From the NCBI RefSeq assembly GCF_040954835.1, contig NC_090697.1:41104788-41168787 (forward strand): a stretch of DNA of 64,000 nucleotides. Reading direction: 5' to 3'. Below, in pieces: positions 51,701-63,694 of this stretch. This stretch comes from Lepisosteus oculatus (Eukaryota > Chordata > Actinopteri > Semionotiformes > Lepisosteidae). A program made the translations under genes and the position numbers. Each line of letters starts with the position of its first letter. The first letter of the stretch is position 1. The notes under the pieces were generated by a model. It did no database searches. It saw only the letters and a list, made by a program, of their open reading frames with translations, and was not told where the DNA came from.

Positions 51701-54700
51701 AAATTATGCTACGTATGGTTAGACTTAACAATGCTTTCATATTTTGAGCAGGAAACTGCTTGTTTTACCTACATTGCAGAGAATTATTGCAGGGTAATAG
51801 AAAAACACAGTGTTAATCAATGCACAGACCAGAAGGGGTAAGGCAGATAATGGCAAGATTATAAGTCACTTGTGAATGTGATTAGTTAGGAATTGCACAG
51901 TCTTCTAACTACGGTTTTGCAGCCCGCACCTCCTGCAGTTAAAGGAGCAAATTAAATAAAAACCCACACCTGAGTGATAATTAAGCACATTACAGCACAT
52001 TACACTCTGCTTTTCATGTGGTTTTGCTGATACTTACAGTTGCAGGCACACAATCCAGCTGCCGAGCACCATGGTTTGACACAACTATTCCATCAACACC
52101 ATATTTAAGAGCTTCTCGCGCATCATCAACTAGAGGAGTAAGAGATTCAGCGTTTCAGAAATTACACTTAATTATGACTACCATGATGGAAATTATAGTA
52201 TCTCAGAAGACTTTTTTTTGTATGTTTGTGCTCTCTGAACTTCCAAACGGACTGAAAATGAAAAAATGCAGTGGAAAATCTCCAGTCGTGCTGATGCTTG
52301 TTTCAGATCTAATTGAATGTTATTTTACACACATAAATGCAGTCAGTAGCATTTTGAGTTACAACAAAGACATGTTGGAGGAGAGTTGTATGGTGCGGAC
52401 ATTCCAATTAACTAAAATTAAAAGGTTTAGTTAAAAAAGTTAAAAGTCAAGAGGAAAAGTGAACGGCAAATTTGGACAAGATGCAACACCACACTAATTT
52501 TCAATAACCCCTGTTTCATACTTCCATGTGTATTGATGGAATTCCCAAACTTGACCCACGCATATTAAATACGTTAAGTAAAATACACAGTAACAGTTTA
52601 GTTTAAATAGCTAGTACCTCGAAATATTGCTTTAAAGATGCAAAAATGTATCTCCAATAAGTTAAGAAGGTTTTCCATCACCTGCTATATTGTTTTTCAC
52701 AATCCTGACTCTCTATTGACATTCAAATCAACACTGTGTCACTCAAGGGCATATCTTTATCAGATATGAATAGCAACCATTATTTTAAAATACCCACAAT
52801 TACCAGATTTATCATATCAAAATAGTCTCACACTCTGTCCGGTCATAAAATGTTTAATGGTGTACCTTTACTGCTATTGAAAATTTCTTGTAGTTCCTCT
52901 GCTGTAAATAAGCCATTTATAAATAGAATTAAAATGTTATATATTTAATTCAATATAATAAATCTGTAACTCTTTGCAAGACGGATTGAATCTGTCTTCA
53001 GTCCTATATTTTGCTGCAAAAGCTATGAGGTAAAATACTGCTGCTGGCACGGATAACTTTGTAATTGAAGTTGTATTACAGTAGCCGTTTTGTCCACATG
53101 GCTTTTCAAAATGTACAATATGTAGAGATGTAATATCCATTTCGAAATAGTATTATATCTGACATATGGAAATCACTGAGTAAGAAATGCTTGACAGTGC
53201 TTGACTGGGGCTGCATCGTTGTATACCTGATGAAGAGAACTTGATGAAAAGTTTTATTCATATCTGCTTTTTCCATGAAGGCAAAGAAAGAAGAAAAAAT
53301 GACTTGGCTGTTCTTAACGGAAAGTCAAGATCTACAAGCAAGTACAGAGATAATTGAAAGTACATACTACTTTTACACATCACTCTTTATTTTCTTAACA
53401 TTTTTACTACACAAACCTCAGAATGGTAACATTATTTTATAGTCATTAATGGAAACATCCAGAACTGACAAGCCTTGGGTTTTGACTTGACTTAGATTAA
53501 TTAGATTACTTTTTATATTCTATCTAAGGGCACAGACTAGCTCATTGCTGGAAGTGGCACAAGTCACTCCTGTGCCTGTAAACATGGTTTTCTAATTAAG
53601 TTTTCAAAACAAAGCTAATCATTAATAATTTCTAATACTGTATGTATTTAGAATTTCTAATGCCTTCAAAGGCATCTGTTTTTCAATTTTATTTTTTGTA
53701 TGATCCGTCTCCTACTGAGAATGTGATTCACTGCTGTTTCCACTTAAATTTTAACTAGTATACTGTTCTTCAAGGTCAGTAAGCATATCACTGTGGCCCA
53801 GACTTCTATACAATGCTACCTTGCTTCCCCAGCAAATCTGTAAGCGATAAGGTTCAACAGAAGGTATTTTGTTCAGCAAGGCACATATCAAATTAATGTT
53901 AATTTAACTGTTTAAGGGCAATGGTTACCATGGAAAATCTTTTTTTTTATGTTCAGATGAATACATGGTACAGTATTCATTTTTCAGTATGGCTAATTTG
54001 TCATCACAAAGTACTGCTTTGGAAAAAAAAAAACATACTCCAGCCATTTCCATAAGAAGTGACCCTATGGTAGTCTTGGAATCACAGTAGGTTTACAGCA
54101 GATCTGTCAACAATGCTAACTGGTAAAACTCTCAAACGACTAAGATAAAAAACTAGTTTCTTTACATGTTACTAATCTACTGTGATCTTCAAGATATTAT
54201 ATAGTATGATAATGCATGACATTATTTATGTTTCTGTGCTTGAAATCATCAAGTAATAAAAAATAGGGGGATCATATCACAAAAATTAAATAACATGAAA
54301 AATAAGATTAAACTGTTTTATGATATATTGTAATGTGTTATCACCACTAATAGGGGTAAAAAGGAAGCAATGCCTGAGATCTACAGTACCTGTTGCCTAG
54401 GAGGATTGTACCAATACAAACCAACATATGTCTCTATGGCAACAATTTATCTAGGAGGCATACCTATTGCATTGTGCAAGGAAATAACAGATAACCCAGG
54501 TTCCTATGGGTGTTATTTGTAGATCTTATTTGGACCATAGAAAGAAACTAACTCATGAGTGGCTCAAATTAGAGCAGGTAAAGGCTTCAGTAAATGTAAG
54601 TACAGTACATTTTGGAAAGACAGAAGAACCAAAGATGTCTCTGTATCTAGAACAAGTCAGCTTTGCAGTAAAGAGGAGGTTAATTAAACACTGCTATACT

Positions 54701-57700
54701 TATGCTATGAGTAGTAATAACTGCTATGAGTTAAACTCATGTGAATTACTTGATGAGTGTTCATCATGTTACTTTTTACCGAAATCCTTCCAGTTACATT
54801 TCGCAGTAAATGTTTCAGTAAAATCCTAAAATATGTGTATGGTTAAACAAGAGATTGGCATGGTTGTCTGTTACTCTGTTAACTATACTGTAGGTCTGGG
54901 AATGAGTACATGCAACAGAAACACTAAGGTTTAAAACAAGCAGCAGTTCCCTTAAGTCTTTATCAGACAGCATGCATAGAATATTTGTTGCTTTCATATC
55001 TTGAAAGTATGGTCACTTGTGCTCACCTCTTAAAATTCCTTTCACCACTACTGGTAAAGTAGTTAATTTTTTCAGCCACACAATATCTTCCCATTTCAGC
55101 GTAGGATCTATTGCCTGTGTTACATAAACAGCCAACCCACTATCTTCCTTATAGCTTTCCTTTGAAGAAAATGCCAAATCGGGGGACTCAAAATTGGCCA
55201 TCCTGAAGAAGAAAATCAACACAGCATGATTACAAAATTAAATTAGACTGAATTTGTTATTGTTTTTTTTGGAGAGCAATCCAGGAACACCTTTTCCAAA
55301 TATCACCCCTCTCTCTTCAATAGTACCTTGTTGCCATTTTAAGTTAAGCCAAGAAAAAGATATTCAAAAGGTTAAGAAGTTCATACTATGGTACGCATTT
55401 TCTTCAGTACAAATGGGATACCTTTCAAAACTGTAGTATACCTTAAACTCAGCATGGAATTAAAAATCTCACTCTATACTTGTACTGAATTTTTTTTAGA
55501 AAATATACTGTTTCTGGATTTTGAATATTAATTCAATGTTTTTGGCATCATTTTAATAAATTAACCATTCATCACTGATCAGAATACGTTTTGAGTGACT
55601 TAGCAAGGAGTACAAGCCAAACAGAGTCCATCAATGACAGGCCACAGTCTGGATCATCTTGCCAAGATCAATAGAGAGGCAGTAATATGTTGGTCTGAAC
55701 ATAAATGTCTAGTTTCTATAAAAGTCCACTTGATAGCAACTTGACTGCATTACGCTACATTGATCAGGTCCTGGGATCTCACCTGCTCCCCTGTGACATG
55801 ACATACTGGAGTGTCATGAAAACAATCTTGCAGAACAGCAAAGGCCCTTAAGCTGCTCATGTAACAACAGCTTTCTTAATGGGTGTTCATGAAAACATGA
55901 CCGATAAGCCATGATTGACATGTCCTACTTGCCAGGTTCGAGCGCCATTCAACATATGTTGGAAGAGATGAGATGATGTGAGGTATTTAAGGCTCAAAGA
56001 CTTGTGAAGAGAAACATGCTGTCAAGGCTCTATGAGAGGGTTAGGACAGCCAGCATCAGCACACGGTGCAAATATTTAAACATGCATTGCAGATGCTTAC
56101 AATTTCTAGTTGCCTCTAGGACAACTAGCCTGTGCCCTTTACAAATAAATGCTCTGTTGATCAATATTTTATGACAAATTAATCAATAAAATGTTTTGAC
56201 CAATTTTGTGTCTGTTCAATAAAAAGTAAATGCTACATTTCCCTGATAATTTTCTTATGAATCTGATGCAAAGTGCCAAATCATCTTTTGATGTATCCTT
56301 AGTATATCATGTAGGCCATCAACACACTGGCATTGAATAAATATAATAAGGAATGGACATGTATTTAATACATAAAAACAATTATTCTGTATACTCATAA
56401 TCACACTATTCATTTTAAGCCACAATATCGAGCTTATCACCTGTTTTGGCTCTTACATATACTGTATATTATATGTACAGTAAACTGGATGCTTATGGCT
56501 TATAAGAGATTATTTTGGTTTTGTCATCCAAAGGCAATGATACACCTTTACAAAATGAAACAATAATAGAAGTATTGTAATGCTAGGTTCTGAAACTGCC
56601 AACAAATTTGACAGCAGGAAGAGGGTGAGTTAACTCTGACATAAGAACACTTCAAAGATAGGTTCAGCTGTTACTGTATTTATAAGACGTCAAGGCTTTT
56701 CTGTATAAAATGTATTCAAATAAGAACTGGCTTTTCTGATGAATTTTCTTGGTTCCTATTAAGCTTCAAGAGTGACAACTAATCTTTGAGGTGGATAAAC
56801 CATTTCAGCATGAGCTTGTTTCCATAAATACATAAAACACTTTTGCAGATGTTCAGCTTCAGTTTGTGTTCCAAACAAGCAATGTACAAGAAAAGTTTTA
56901 AATATCTAATTTATTACTTTTATGATTTTGGTCAAGACCAAACATATTAAAAAATACTTTCTTTTCTGGCCTCCTTTGCTTATGAAATACTTCAGGAATA
57001 TATTCCTTTTACTCCAAATCATAATATTTGCTGATATATTATACAGTCTGTTTTTATCATGCTTTCCCTCTATGTTTATTTTCTGAAAAAATCCAGCTGT
57101 GGCTGCGATGACATATATTTTCTGCTGTCCACTACGTATCATTTTCTCCCGTCAGTTTTAAAAATATGCATCCCAAATATTTAATATACTGAAAATGCTA
57201 CAGTTTTTTTTAAAAAAGCTCTTTCCCATTCAGTAATTGAATTATCCAATGCCTCACACTGGAAAAACACTTTAGTTCTGGCTTTGTTTGTGCTTACTTC
57301 AGATGAGGTGTGAGCTTAAACCTGTTGCGCACATCATTCCGTCGTCTCCCTAGGTACGGTGTATCCACAGTGACAAAAATCCCCTTATATCCTGCGCTTT
57401 CAGCTCGCTTTACTAAAGATTTGGTTAGCTCTCTGTCTTTGTAAATGTAAAGCTGCAGCCAGCGAACACCATCTGGGGCATTCTGTGCCACTTCTTCGAT
57501 ACTGGAGGTTGCCCAGGAGCTCAGCATCATTCCTGTGCCAGAAGACCTGCATGCTGAGAAAAGAGACAATGACTAACTATTTTTACAACATCTTATCATG
57601 TTAACAAATAAGCCTATAGACAGATAATGTGATGGACATCAAATATAAAACATCCTATTTTCACTAAGTGTGATAGTGCTGAAGTATTTAGTCCCAAAGA

Positions 57701-60700
57701 AGTGAATACAATCAGCCTGCCATTTGTTTTTAAATAGTTGTGTAATACTGTACGTTGTATTGGTTGAATGTATAATGAAAAAAAAAGTTGTTGTTTTTTT
57801 TAATTTTATTGATTCTTTTTTTTCTGTGTGGGTTAAATCCTGGTTAAAATATTTACATATCTCCACTTTTCCCATCACAAATTACAATCATCTATACTCA
57901 TTTTAGAGCAAACTCTTTGCTTTTCAAAAAGGAGCAAATTCAGTGAATTCCCTTAATCGAGTCAAAATATTATCTGGAAGTGAAAAGTAAAGGCTACTGT
58001 TATTGGTCCTGGAGCTCCATCTTGTGGATGTCGATTGGTATTTTGTGACCAACACAGAAGTGCAGTTCAGACAGATCCTGATATTATTGGCTGTTCAATG
58101 ACTAATGGTGCAGTTAACAGACTGATGGTTTTTGAGTAACATTTTGTGTAAATATATTAATGCAACCCATATCTGATCCTTAATCATTCACAGACTTCAA
58201 ACTGCCTGTTGTTCCAAGGCATAATTTAGAAAGAGTAAATAGCACATCCCAGATGCACCCATAATATGCATCTAATATAATGTATACCAACATACATAAT
58301 ACTGATTTTAAAGTATTAGAAAGTTTAAATTATTAACACAAAAATATAATATTTGCATTTGAGTGAAGTTATGTACTTTATGAATCAAACTAATTGAAAT
58401 CCAGCTAAATCAAACTAACTTTTAGAGGCAAAGTGAGTGAAGCAGATGCGCACTAAGGAAAATATCAAGTAAAAAGAGCCATAAAGAAGGGGCTCTGCAA
58501 CTGCTGTACCTTTCGCAGTCGCTGTTTCCCCAGCGGGATGTGCCATTCGCTGCATGGCAGTGGCAGCTACACAGACTGGCATACTGAGCTGCTGTCCCAG
58601 GACTGACACTGACAGGTCTACTCGAGACACATCCCTGAGCACACGTGGATACAGCTTCCATCTTCAAAACAAGATGATATTATTACCATCACTGTTGTTG
58701 TTTAGAACTGGATTCCAACCAAGACAGAGAACTCATGCTGCATTTCACAGGTAATGTGGTTTCTTCATTGACTGAGCCCCTCTGACTTCCACTAGAAGGA
58801 GCTTCTTAACAACAAATGTTGTTGAACCTGTAAAAGCTTTCACATTCCAAAGAATGCAAAACGTTAAAAGTATGCTAATCTGTTAGATTGCTCAGCGTGG
58901 AATTGCATACTTTTGCTTTAAAGCAAGCCAATCAGAACAAAACCAGAAATGTCTGTTCAACTCTTCATGCACATGCATCACAAAAAGCTGTAGATGGTTT
59001 ATTGGTGTGAAGGTTACTGTGCAGAGTAAGGAGAACAATAACATTTCTATATATTCCCAGGCCATATACAGTAGTTGTTTAAAAATCTTAAAAGATAAAC
59101 AAGATATAAAAAACATTCTTTCTGCCTCAATGATACTTGTGTCTTTCTAGATAGTAAATGCCATTTATTGTTGACAATACTGGCAGAGCTTAACTGTGTA
59201 CAACTATAGAATGTTGTTTTGAAAACAGTATAGTAACTATAATAATGTAAAAACTTATTTTCATATTTCTTTCAGCCTGTTAGACTGAATTTATGATGAA
59301 AGAAGTTAAGGAATTAATATAATAATATATTATTAATGTTAATTTTCTTAGCTTGATTACTTTAAAACACATTCGAGTCAATGGGGTTAGCATCCATACA
59401 TTTACAGCGCTATAAATAATGATGATGATACTGATGATGTAGTCAGGACCTCAGTTTAACATCTCAACCAAAGGACAGCACTTCTTTCAGCACAGAGTGC
59501 TCTGTAACCATACTGTTAATGGTTAATGGTTTTGAAATTCTGGTCCAGATAGAAAAGTGCTACCTACTGGTTCACCAACTACACTAACAACAGTAATGTG
59601 CTTACTCTTAGATATTCCCTTTCTAGCACTGACCAAACCAAACCTTGCTAAGATACAAGTTAGTAATGGTGCTGTCTAAGAAATATAAAAAATATGTCCT
59701 ATAGTAGTTTGCAAAACAAACTATTTGTCTTTATATTTCTAATACATATTTGAATTGTGGTGTCAGCTGATCTCATCAAACTCCTATTTATCTCTGATAG
59801 AGTTTGGTAGCAATGTGTTTGTATATCATTTGCATGCGAGGTTGCTGTATTTTCAACAGTGTTCTGTAATATCTCTCTGAAATTATCCCTCTAATTTAAT
59901 GTGGTGGTAAAATGTAGTCCTTAATTTAAATTGACAACTGAAATCAATTATTCAAAACTGAAATTGTATAAAACGTAGTCATTAATTATTAATGTAAAAT
60001 TGATTAAGAAGTTTTAGTTTATGATATTGAAACTTAAATGAAATTTAAATGAATAATTAAACTGTCAAAACATATTTTTTCATAGTCACATTTAAAGATC
60101 TGAACTGTGTTTTGTAATAAAGAATGCACAACGTGTACCATAATGTAGAGAGAATGAACTGAACTCATTCTATTAAAAATAGTGGTTAACTTGCAATTTA
60201 TACAATATAATCACTGGAAAGCCTTATGGAGATCACACATAAACTTTCACTGAGGATTTTTTTTCTTCACATACAGTGCCCTCCAGATTATACAAACCAC
60301 CCATCAAATAGAAACAAAAAACATCATATAACAGAAAAAAATATGAATAATGTGTTCTGCTGAAAAAATGAAAACGCCATACTATAGTCATGATAGCATT
60401 GCATTGAGCAAAGTCATATTTGTCCTAAATAATTAAATCCAGAAAGCATGAGGATTTAATTTATTTAGCCCTGTAGTTAGCATTTTACAAATTGCCCCTG
60501 ACATGTGTTACACTGACAATTTTTAACCAGGTTTAAGCTTCTTGGCAGATTGAAACAGGTGTTTGACCAAAATTTCCAAGTCTAAACTACAGTATGTAGT
60601 ATGGAATTTTTGCTGTTATTAACAAGCACCCATTGAAGCACAACAGCAGAATATAAGAAACTGAGATGGCAGACATGTCTTTGTAAGAATGTCCACTAGA

Positions 60701-62424
60701 GGGAATGCATGTATAGACATAGTCTTCTCAAAATAATCAAGACAGAATGAAGAAAACACAGATGATAGAACCGTCAAGGTACTGTGAACATCAAGTTTAT
60801 GTCAAGTAGATGTCACATACTGTACAGTATAATCTGATGTATACAGTATTTTGAATCTATAGAGTAAAAAACATAGGATTATAATTTCATGAAAGCTGAT
60901 ATTCTTCCATTTAAGGGAATACAATAGGACTTATTATGGGATAAAGAATAGAATTCTGTGGAAAAATAGTCAAGATGGATTTAAGTCAACTAACGTATAC
61001 AGTTCTATTTACAAGTAACAACAGTACTGGATGAAAACAAAGCATACAATACTGTATAGTGTATTTATATTTTCAGAGGGCTAATGTTCCTCATAAAAGC
61101 TTAATTCTTGCATTGCTGACAGCAAGAATTCAAGCATGAATGTATATCTAGCCTGTATATCTATGACTAATAACTGTTAATGGGTAGAAAAAATAGTGTA
61201 AAGGGTTAAATGTTCCAGCTAGAGTGCTGTAAGAAGCAAATTATTGCAGCAATCTCCAATTCAGGGTCGCAAGGGAGCTGGATCCTATCCAGGCAAGCAA
61301 TGGGGCCAATGTGGAATATACCCTGGACAGGATGCCAGTCCATCACAGGGCAGACACACAGTAATGGAAGAAAAAGACACAAATATAAACATCCAGGCAC
61401 TCACATCAGGGCCAGTTTTGCCAAAAGCCATTTAACCTACCAGGATATCTTTATACTGTGGGGGGACACCAGAGCACCCAGCAAAAACCATTGCAAACAC
61501 AGGAAGAACATACAGTACAAATTCCAACATAGATAGCACTCTAGGTCTGGAATTCAACTGAGTGCATCCAGCACCATGTGATCCTCAGACTGAACAGTGT
61601 ACTGTACTTTTACAACTGAAAACAGAAGCCAATTATTTACAGAGAGGGTCAGGGAGTCCGGAGCAAACTGCCTTATGTTCTTTGGGTTCAGAAATACCCA
61701 TAGTCTTACTTACAGAAATATACATTTTTTAAAAAACATGCCAGTTGCACCAACAACGAAAGGATGGCGTTTCTATAAAATTAGCGAAATGTACTAGAAA
61801 ACAAACATTACTATTTGTGTTTTGTTCTGGTCACCACCTCTACATTAGAAGCTGAAAGAAACAGCATAAGCAAAAAGAAAACAAATTATTTAGAATCTGC
61901 ATAATGAAGGAGTATGTCTGCTCTCTAAAATCATGTCAGAAGTTTATTTAGCAATAGAGAGAATTAAAAAAAAAGGTTTCTGCAAATATTATTAATATAT
62001 CTTTAGCAAATGTATACATTCAAAATTCATACCATTCATTTTTCTAATATATTGAATGCAGTAAGAACATAGCAAAACAAGTGCATTGCAAGTTAATGGC
62101 ATAGAACACCTGCTGTATTAAATAGCCACTTGACAATTGAAAAATAATTTCACACTCTTTTACATTGGCTAAAAAGGAATAAAGATATCAAATACAGATT
62201 ATACACTAATTGTAAAACTGAGTTTTCTTGATCTACGCTTTAAAAGTTCACTAATTAATACCATTAACCACAGTATTTGTAATTTACCTGGAAAATGCTG
62301 CTACATTATCAGCTAATGTTTCTTGCTCATCAGCTCCAGAAAAATAATAATCAAAAACAGCTTTAGGGAGAATAATTTTTGCCTGCTGCTCATAGTCACT
62401 GATGCAGACTGGCTTCTCTGACAT
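48683..62424 (-). CDS. hao1: 2-hydroxyacid oxidase 1 (glycolate oxidase), complete 8-exon gene
   Basis: FMN-dependent peroxisomal enzyme that oxidises glycolate to glyoxylate with release of H2O2. Coding exons: 62424-62288, 58661-58510, 57553-57298, 55202-55027, 52129-52038, 51683-51525, 51409-51340 and 48750-48683. They total 1110 nt (369 codons plus TAA), every intron is GT-AG, and phases agree at every join. Numbering matches human HAO1 through the active site: Tyr26, Trp110, Tyr132, Arg167, Lys236, His260 and Arg263 are all present. The protein ends in -SRI, a PTS1 variant. The start is the first ATG of the exon encoding the conserved N-terminus (DYEQQAK, FDYY). Intron lengths are about 3626, 956, 2095, 2897, 354, 115 and 2589 bp. 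The paralogue HAO2 is the alternative: the C-terminus and WGLACQ resemble it, but the near gap-free match in length and numbering favours HAO1. Any noncoding 5' exon was not identified. Confidence 0.93.
49925..50000. repeat. Palindromic ATCTCGTAATTACGAGAT-type repeats
   Basis: Three decayed units alternate in orientation: TTTCGTAATTACGAGATAAT, then TTATCTCATAATTCCGAGAT and ATCTTGTAAATACAAGATAA. Each is close to a perfect palindrome. The flank (CTTGGTGGCAGCAATGCACT) may be part of the same element. Confidence 0.6.
50405..50980 (-). mobile_element. Old 5S-derived SINE, split by an insertion
   Basis: The minus strand matches the SINE at 19229 on both sides of 50467-50704: tail and 3' body at 50405-50466, then body and 5S head at 50705-50980. 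AGTACTTGGGAT near 50950 corresponds to the box C region. It is strongly diverged. It lies between hao1 exons 7 and 8. Confidence 0.65.
50467..50704. mobile_element. 238 bp LTR-like insertion with ATAC duplications
   Basis: The ends are TGTAACGC and GCGTTACA, an 8 bp perfect inversion. ATAC lies on each side (50463-50466 and 50705-50708). The host SINE continues directly across. The minus strand carries GGGTTCGAGCC, a perfect pol III B-box core, near 50537. A TGACGTCA palindrome lies near 50642. The sequence is GC-rich. A solo LTR or TRIM is likely; a tRNA-related element is the alternative. Confidence 0.7.
51340..51409 (-). CDS. hao1: hao1 coding exon 7 (residues 325-348)
   Basis: 70 nt, separated from exon 6 by only 115 bp. 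The acceptor is CACACAG|GGT and the donor is GTAG|GTGAGT. It encodes [23 protein letters not shown], the penultimate helix. The human counterpart reads MALSG where this reads VALVG. Confidence 0.9.
51525..51683 (-). CDS. hao1: hao1 coding exon 6 (residues 272-324)
   Basis: 159 nt, phase 0 at both ends. The acceptor is CCAAGCAG|ATT and the donor is TGTCAG|GTGCGG. It encodes [20 protein letters not shown], then [20 protein letters not shown] and [13 protein letters not shown]. The DGGIRRG and GRP segments form the FMN phosphate-binding part of the barrel. Open reading continues both ways into the introns, so a naive ORF call is too long at both ends. Confidence 0.93.
52038..52129 (-). CDS. hao1: hao1 coding exon 5 (residues 241-271)
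   Basis: 92 nt. The acceptor is CCTCTAG|TT and the donor is ACT|GTAAGT. It encodes [16 protein letters not shown] and then [14 protein letters not shown]. This holds the catalytic base His260 and substrate-binding Arg263. The codon across the junction gives Val241 where human HAO1 has Gly, and residue 267 is Cys where human has Gly. Both positions vary in the wider family; plant glycolate oxidase has Tyr at 267. Confidence 0.9.
55027..55202 (-). CDS. hao1: hao1 coding exon 4 (residues 182-241)
   Basis: 176 nt. The acceptor is CTTCTTCAG|G and the donor is AGAG|GTGAGC, with GT at 55026-55025. It encodes [17 protein letters not shown], the variable lid region, then [28 protein letters not shown] and VVVKGILR, including Lys236. 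The variable region has no deletion relative to human HAO1; human HAO2 is shorter here. Confidence 0.92.
55590..55990 (+). mobile_element. Tc1/mariner-like transposase remnant in hao1 intron 3
   Basis: Broken plus-strand frames give [12 protein letters not shown], like the helix-turn-helix linker of Tc1 transposases, and later [14 protein letters not shown], like the segment before the second catalytic aspartate. No terminal repeats were found. It is old and dead. Confidence 0.5.
57298..57553 (-). CDS. hao1: hao1 coding exon 3 (residues 97-182)
   Basis: 256 nt, the longest exon. It encodes [18 protein letters not shown] (Trp110), [12 protein letters not shown] (catalytic Tyr132) and [20 protein letters not shown] (Arg167). 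The acceptor is TTCTCAG|CA and the donor is CTGAA|GTAAGC, with GT at 57297-57296. Open reading runs three codons into the intron before a stop. Confidence 0.93.
58510..58661 (-). CDS. hao1: hao1 coding exon 2 (residues 46-97)
   Basis: 152 nt. The acceptor AG is at 58663-58662 and the donor GTACAG starts at 58509. It encodes [12 protein letters not shown]..., the [19 protein letters not shown] strand-loop and [13 protein letters not shown], the barrel strand that contacts FMN. An ATG spans the first bases of the exon, but the protein reads through it in another frame (AG|A TGG), so it is not a start. Confidence 0.92.
59400..59655 (-). mobile_element. Old 5S-derived SINE in hao1 intron 1
   Basis: The minus strand has a degraded AGCAAGGTTTGGTTTGGTCA (5S box region) near 59645, TTAAACTGAGGTCCTGACTA near 59450 and a (ATC/ATT)n tail near 59410. 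It is more diverged than the 19.2 kb copy. Confidence 0.6.
61205..61580 (-). mobile_element. tRNA-derived SINE in hao1 intron 1, diverged
   Basis: Same family as 45865-46218, minus strand: CTGGCATCCTGTCCAGGG at 61320-61337 and TCCAGCTCCCTTGCGACCCT near 61270. The head near 61560 is decayed. Confidence 0.7.
62288..62424 (-). CDS. hao1: hao1 coding exon 1 (residues 1-46, start codon)
   Basis: Starts at ATG 62424-62422 and encodes [16 protein letters not shown] followed by the [17 protein letters not shown] segment. Tyr26, a substrate-binding residue of the family, is in FDYY. The donor is AG|GTAAAT with GT at 62287-62286. The exon is 137 nt and ends with two bases of the Arg46 codon. No other in-frame upstream ATG is needed, and the length matches human HAO1 exon 1 residue for residue. 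Confidence 0.92.
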
Positions 62425-63694
62425 TTCTTCGATTAGACAACAGATACAAACTGGAGCCTTTCAAAACTTTTTTACAAAGATGACAGTTCTATGAATTATT
62501 AACATTTGAGTTTGTTTTAAGGACTTTTTGAACTAATGTTTATTTCACAATCACCAGAGAACCACCTTCTTGCAACCAAAGATTGCTTAAGGGATTTTTT
62601 TCCCCAGTATATCAGGCTGCCTACTCATACTCTTTTTTCCACAGTAAATCAATATTGAAGGTTCAGTCTCAGACACTGTCATAAAGTTTTAACCAGACTT
62701 TGCTCAACAAAGTACTACAATAAAACACTTCTAAAATTTCTGCAAATGTCTGCAGAACATAAAACACAAAACCGTGTTTTGTGGCAGGCATATCAAAAGA
62801 CACAATGTTTCAAAACCCCTTTTTATAGTTTATTTTATTGATTTTTCTGTGTTATGTTGTTGTTTAAAAGTAGGATATTAATAATTAATCATAATAGAAC
62901 ACCAGGGAGTTTAAAGTTTTACATGACTTTGTACACATTTCTTGGTAGCGAGGCAAACTCTGGGCTTTTTTACATCTCAGTACCTGATTTCTTGTATGTT
63001 TTCTAAAACCTGTGATAAAATGCTGGTGAAAACTGTGAGATTTGCAGAGTAGCCAGTGATAGCAAGGACTCTTTAAAATTGTAATTCAAAATGACTTTTA
63101 AAACATTCCTGTAAATTAATATTATTGAAGAAAATCTTATTGAAATTAGGATTTTATTCAGGATGATCCTGCTTCATTATAATGCAAGAATCTTTACAGA
63201 TCAAGCTTCTTTAGTAGGTAATTAATCTAAGGATGTCCTCCAGCAGTTTCCCGAAAGAGACCAGTTTCAACAGCATAGCTTTATTAATATTCCCACAATA
63301 ATTTGTTTAAAGTAATGCCTACACTTCTCAGTTTCAAAGTAGTCTCCACTTACAGTACATCGACTGGTAATTTTTCTCTTGTAATTGGAAGTCCATTGTG
63401 TCGACTTCATCTTCTTGTAGTCCTCTCTGTTCAAGAATACAAAGATTCAGTCCAATTAACCGAATAATATTTCTTACAACATTAGTGATACATTGTTTTT
63501 TAAGACTTGAATTTTATATACTTTCTAGTGTGATCGTGTCTTCATTTTCCTTAAAGTACAGAATTTCACAAAAATGTCTCAGAACTTAATCTCAGAATTG
63601 TGTTGAGTGAACATGGCTGACATATTTCACATTAGAGTCCCACTGCACCTTATTGATACTGCTGTGGAAAATATTAATGAAAAATGTTCATTCA
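62425..63694. other. hao1 upstream region
   Basis: Would hold the 5' UTR and promoter. I see no clear TATA box at a usual distance from the start codon, and no upstream coding exon. A 5' noncoding exon cannot be excluded. Confidence 0.4.

Noticed and set aside
51405..51740. 111-residue frame around hao1 exon 6
   Set aside because: Only 51525-51683 is coding; both ends are intron read-through past the splice sites.
58510..58667. Start codon inside the exon 2 region
   Set aside because: The ATG overlapping the exon 2 acceptor is out of frame with the protein; the true start is in exon 1 at 62424.
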